Program-made: the position numbers and the translations under genes
Notes under the pieces: model-generated
What the model was told of the DNA's origin: nothing
What the model saw: the letters and a program-made list of their open reading frames with translations, nothing else
Databases searched by the model: none
NCBI GenBank assembly: GCA_964431205.1
Contig: CAYSIX010000067.1
Span: 1-17,784 of the forward strand
Source of the DNA: CAYSIX01 sp964431205
Lineage (GTDB): Bacteria > Planctomycetota > Phycisphaerae > Phycisphaerales > Phycisphaeraceae
Reading direction: 5' to 3'
DNA length: 17,784 bases
In this document: positions 15,901 to 17,784 of the stretch, in pieces
How positions within the stretch are numbered: position 1 is the stretch's first letter
Layout: each line of letters begins with the position of its first letter

Positions 15901-16043
15901 CCGGAGTTGGTGATCTGGGCAAGACAGGGCGACGGCGTCGCGATGTGCAAGACGAGCAGCCCCAACGCGGCGAGCGATCGGCAGACAATCCACCGTGCTG
16001 GGAACAATCGGAGCCGGTAACGCGTTGACTCTCTCCTCCACAC
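12966..16043 (-). CDS. Large secreted beta-helix repeat protein with dockerin and PEP-CTERM tail
   Basis: The 1025-residue product has a signal peptide ending near CLAQITNSG (residue 43), then about 12 irregular repeats of the form VGxxGDGTLxVxDGGxL...VG..GSTGEMxVTG, found in autotransporter-type passenger proteins and expected to fold as a parallel beta-helix. A closing unit (about 830-930) with YEAGPNSTFEVELAG, DGTLDVSLLDGFNP and DDTFTILTAETIDGVFD is the usual C-terminal cap of such passengers. Then come a two-repeat dockerin-like segment (about 938-989) and TVPEPASIALLLIAVSGGVR with RRQR, a PEP-CTERM tail. No outer-membrane beta-barrel is present, so it is not a type V autotransporter. The GTG at 16041-16043 is the first start in the frame but has no ribosome site before it; GGAGGAGAG lies just after it (16031-16039), so the start is uncertain. 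It follows the 519-residue gene by 112 bp. Confidence 0.9.
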   Translation of the reverse strand: MWRRESTRYRLRLFPARWIVCRSLAALGLLVLHIATPSPCLAQITNSGQVFINGGDLLSIGDSLTGSRTVDGVVDQQPSTNPWTQTQLGVESTGDGTLRVINGGEHHTTHLFIGYAGDGLVEVEAASTLTADIVSLGSQLGGDGTVTLRSGATLDVAAQINVGVFGKGRFELFGATAETPLFQLGNQATGNGTALIDGGTLSVSDFFAVAVAGSGDLTIQNGGEVHAGDQSSVGNGAGSTGEMLVTGEGSLFTATDFAVGNFGDGTLEVSDGGELQIDNDLSVALGNDSSGEMVVTGSGTKISAATVDVGLGGDGSLSVLDAAQIDSDRLVISKLDGSSGGAMVTVRDAQSRVRASVQLGMGGATPAHLLIESGGRVDVLGQADQNGQAQRSLIGALGGQSTVTVRGTSATLDVAADLAVGFNPAGAASGRLTVEDGGRAIVNTLTVADGAGSTGEVFVTDMAGVGAELVVELTDEPGFETVIGMDGNATLSVSEGGLFQASDVAIGHTETATGVLRVTGANSRALLDKADGDSLAPSVFVGVDGDGTIEVTDGGLVRIAEDDEGVGEAPELRVAVNPGATGRVHISGTDARLEVFGVEAGTIIGDEGNGTLEVMDGGRMENEAVVIGNLPDAVGAATVDDADLLVEARHEGAFAGQMFVGGFGDGELTVRNGGWVAIDGLLDRASRLTLGFGSGVSGRATVTGTDSVIEMFGQAPEMVIGESGLGELTIEDGGEVVLFTDPLDPQPLASAHVGIEGIGIVTVRGDDALLDVDGVITLGLDRELNTGGVGVLSLQDGGDVLANSVFVGQTASTRGSGTIFADVVTDGTTEPGESVGVLEVFGIYEAGPNSTFEVELAGTLADEHDRLDVFGDAILDGTLDVSLLDGFNPQVDDTFTILTAETIDGVFDQLEQPVLFGRRFEVLYEPTVVLLRVATRAPGDGDADGDVDAFDLGLWQTQFGETGAGLAADFDGDGDVDAFDLGLWQTNFGTSVSATVPEPASIALLLIAVSGGVRRRQRANLLPRG
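13086..13231 (-). repeat. Dockerin-encoding DNA repeats, copies 3 and 4
   Basis: Stretches 13086-13140 and 13173-13231 encode the two dockerin halves of the 1025-residue protein. Both carry CGTCTGCCAGAG and GGTCGAACGCGTCCAC, very close to the copies in the two neighbouring genes. Confidence 0.85.
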
Positions 16044-16155
16044 GCGAGCGATCCGAAATGAACAGACGATGCCTCAATGTTCCGCCGGAGCCAAGTGACA
16101 AGTTAACCGTCTTGGACGGCAGAGGCAAGGGTTTTTGACGCGATTGTGTCGCGGG

Positions 16156-17715
16156 TCAGCCGATCCGCCGTCGCGCGATGCCACCGCCGGCGGCGATCAG
16201 CACGAACGTGAGTGAGGCCGGGATGGGCACGGTCGAGCTGTCGACACTCGACGCGGTGGCGGCCGTCCCCGCGCCGAAGTTCGTCTGCCACAGGCCGAGG
16301 TCGAACGCGTCCACGTCACCATCACCGTCCGCGTCTCCGTCCGTCACCGCCGCGCCGCTGGTGATGCCGAAGCCCGTCTGCCAGATGCCCAGGTCAAACG
16401 CGTCCACGTCGCCGTCCAGGTCGAAGTCCCCCGGCACGTTCATCTGAATCGCCGTGCCGGCGCCGAAGATGCTGGCATGATCGAGCACGGCCCAGACCCG
16501 GTGCAGCTCCGCGTCCACGCCGTGTGCGCTCAGGGGTAGAGCCCCTCCGACGACGTCCTGGAACGCGGTGAACGAGCCTTCAAAGAACTGTGCCCCGCCG
16601 CCGCCATCGCTGTTGGCGTCGATCGCGTCGGTCCATCGTTGCGGCCCCGGATCGTAGAACAGCACGCGCAGGTCCCGCTCGTCCGTGCCGAGAGGCAGAT
16701 CGGTCGGGTCGTACGTGATCTGAAGCGCGTACCGATCGCCGGGTTGCTCGAACGTGAGGTCAACCGCCTGTCCGAGGATGCTGGCGGTCGGCGTCCCGTC
16801 GCCCTCGGGGTTCTCGGTGAGCTCCAGGGTGACGGTTTGATCCGTTGACGTCTGTCCGGCGATGACGGCGGCGGCGGTCACGTCGCTGTTGACCGCGAGC
16901 TTGCCGTTCCTGAACGTCTGCCCGGCGTTCAGCGTGACCTCGTCGGCCGGCGTATCTTCCAACGTGAACGCGATGTCCCACGTGATCGGATCGAGCGACG
17001 GGGCGAAGTTGATCGCGCGATCGTCGGCCGTGCGCATCTGCAGGTTGACGGTGAACGAGCCGTCGTAGGCGCCGCTGAGCAGGCCGGCGGTCTCGACGCG
17101 TCCGGGCAGGGTGTCGCCGGGGTCGACGAGCGTGCCGGCGTCCATGCCGGTGACCACCACGCCCCCGGTGACGGCCGTGCCGGTGAGCTTCACCGACGCG
17201 CGCAGGGCGCCCTCGTGCGGGCCGGCAGCGCTGTTGAAGATGAAGATCTGCGGATCGTCGAACGGATCGACGGGGATCGCGGCGTCGCTGGTGATCTGGG
17301 AGGGATCGTAAATGGCCAGCGTGAGGTTGACCTCGTCGTCGGGATCGGTCGCGTCGTTGTCGTTGAGGAGCGTCATGGTGCCCGTGTAAAGGCCCGAAAG
17401 CTGATCGGTGTCGGCCTGGGCGGCCATGCCGCCGGAGATAGTCTGACCCGGCTCGATCGGGACGCCCGTCTGGCCGCCGGGATCGGTGAAGTCGCCGCTG
17501 ACAAGTACGGAATAGGACGTGGCGTTTCCGGCCTCGTGAGTGACGTCGGTGGAGAGCGTGATGGTCCCGGCCCGGCGAAGCGTGTTGGCGTTGATGCCGG
17601 CGATCGGTCCGTCCGGTCCCCCGGGGCGGATCACGGACGCGTCCAGAGGCGTCGCCACCGCCGCCCACGCGAGCGAACACATCACCGCCATCCGCAGCCT
17701 TCGCCGCCTGTACAC
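16156..17715 (-). CDS. Secreted dockerin-type protein with variant VPIPAS sorting tail, 519 residues
   Basis: A signal peptide (1 to about 27) opens with four Arg. Residues about 69-136 and 173-252 look like two copies of one beta-sandwich unit: each has a VDPGDTL/IEPGQTI turn, then LSGxYxGxxTxxL, then a strand ending in YD or ED. Residues 253-425 are beta-rich and unrecognised, with a DLRVLFYDPGPQRWTDAIDA stretch. The dockerin-like segment is at 429-481 (FDLDGDVDAFDLGIWQTGFG; DADGDGDVDAFDLGLWQTNF). The tail TVPIPASLTFVLIAAGGGIA with RRRIG has the layout of PEP-CTERM (motif, hydrophobic helix, Arg cluster), but the motif is VPIPAS instead of VPEPAS. GTG 17713-17715 is chosen because of an ideal ribosome site 5 bases upstream; ATG at 17691 is a second option. 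Function is unknown beyond an exported surface protein. Confidence 0.9.
   Translation of the reverse strand: MYRRRRLRMAVMCSLAWAAVATPLDASVIRPGGPDGPIAGINANTLRRAGTITLSTDVTHEAGNATSYSVLVSGDFTDPGGQTGVPIEPGQTISGGMAAQADTDQLSGLYTGTMTLLNDNDATDPDDEVNLTLAIYDPSQITSDAAIPVDPFDDPQIFIFNSAAGPHEGALRASVKLTGTAVTGGVVVTGMDAGTLVDPGDTLPGRVETAGLLSGAYDGSFTVNLQMRTADDRAINFAPSLDPITWDIAFTLEDTPADEVTLNAGQTFRNGKLAVNSDVTAAAVIAGQTSTDQTVTLELTENPEGDGTPTASILGQAVDLTFEQPGDRYALQITYDPTDLPLGTDERDLRVLFYDPGPQRWTDAIDANSDGGGGAQFFEGSFTAFQDVVGGALPLSAHGVDAELHRVWAVLDHASIFGAGTAIQMNVPGDFDLDGDVDAFDLGIWQTGFGITSGAAVTDGDADGDGDVDAFDLGLWQTNFGAGTAATASSVDSSTVPIPASLTFVLIAAGGGIARRRIG
16282..16432 (-). repeat. Dockerin-encoding DNA repeats, copies 5 and 6
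   Basis: Stretches 16282-16336 and 16375-16432 encode the two dockerin halves of the 519-residue protein. Copy 6 begins CGTCTGCCAGATGCCCAG like copies 1 and 2 in the 294-residue gene, more than 4.6 kb away. Confidence 0.85.
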
Positions 17716-17720
17716 TTCCG

Positions 17721-17727
17721 CCCCTCC
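17721..17727 (-). promoter_or_regulatory. Strong ribosome binding site for the 519-residue gene
   Basis: Minus-strand GGAGGGG at 17721-17727 lies 5 bases before GTG 17715 and supports that start over the downstream ATG. The remaining bases to the window edge (17728-17784) show no gene and no clear promoter. Confidence 0.65.
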
Positions 17728-17784
17728 ACTCCCCCCCCGGCGTCACGGATCGCGCCGCCGCCCCCGCTACCGCAACATGTTCGG

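Noticed and set aside
11635..16432. CRISPR-like array because of the six similar segments
   Set aside because: The copies are in coding sequence, in pairs in three genes, with no regular spacer; they encode dockerin calcium loops.

Overview
The window looks like a piece of a high-GC planctomycete chromosome, most likely from the Phycisphaerae side of the phylum. The basis is inference from gene content. There are three neighbouring genes for secreted proteins that end in a two-repeat dockerin-type segment (core VDAFDLGIWQTQFG or close variants) followed by a PEP-CTERM-like tail, a fourth secreted protein (a subtilase) with a PEP-CTERM tail but no dockerin, and frequent GTG starts. I see no rRNA, tRNA, CRISPR array, transposase or phage gene.

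Layout. 1-801 (+) is the C-terminal part of an AsmA-like protein cut by the window edge. 903-1931 (+) is a zinc-free quinone-oxidoreductase-type MDR enzyme. 2099-2623 (-) is a conserved protein of unknown function, and upstream of it on the same strand lies a PEP-CTERM subtilase (2707-3882, -). A 263-bp divergent intergenic region separates the subtilase from adenylylsulfate kinase cysC (4146-4763, +). Next is a 1057-residue DUF748/AsmA-like envelope protein (4894-8067, +). A 584-bp gene-free gap follows, with one good orphan promoter candidate and two strong hairpins. 8652-9611 (-) is a GAF-GGDEF diguanylate cyclase, divergent from a Na/Pi-cotransporter-family protein with a PhoU-like C-terminus (9811-11445, +).

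The right third, 11527-17715, is a same-strand (-) set of three secreted dockerin/PEP-CTERM proteins: a 294-residue protein, a 1025-residue beta-helix repeat protein and a 519-residue protein with an internal duplication and a variant VPIPAS sorting motif. The six dockerin half-repeats in these genes are very similar at DNA level. A 554-bp non-coding gap with palindromes lies upstream of the 294-residue gene.

How the parts may fit together (inference): most of the window concerns the cell envelope and surface. Two AsmA-superfamily proteins would act at the inner membrane/periplasm, and four exported proteins carry candidate exosortase sorting tails. No exosortase and no cohesin is encoded here, so the sorting and docking partners must lie elsewhere if they exist. 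CysC, the MDR enzyme, the cyclase and the phosphate-transporter relative appear to be separate transcription units.
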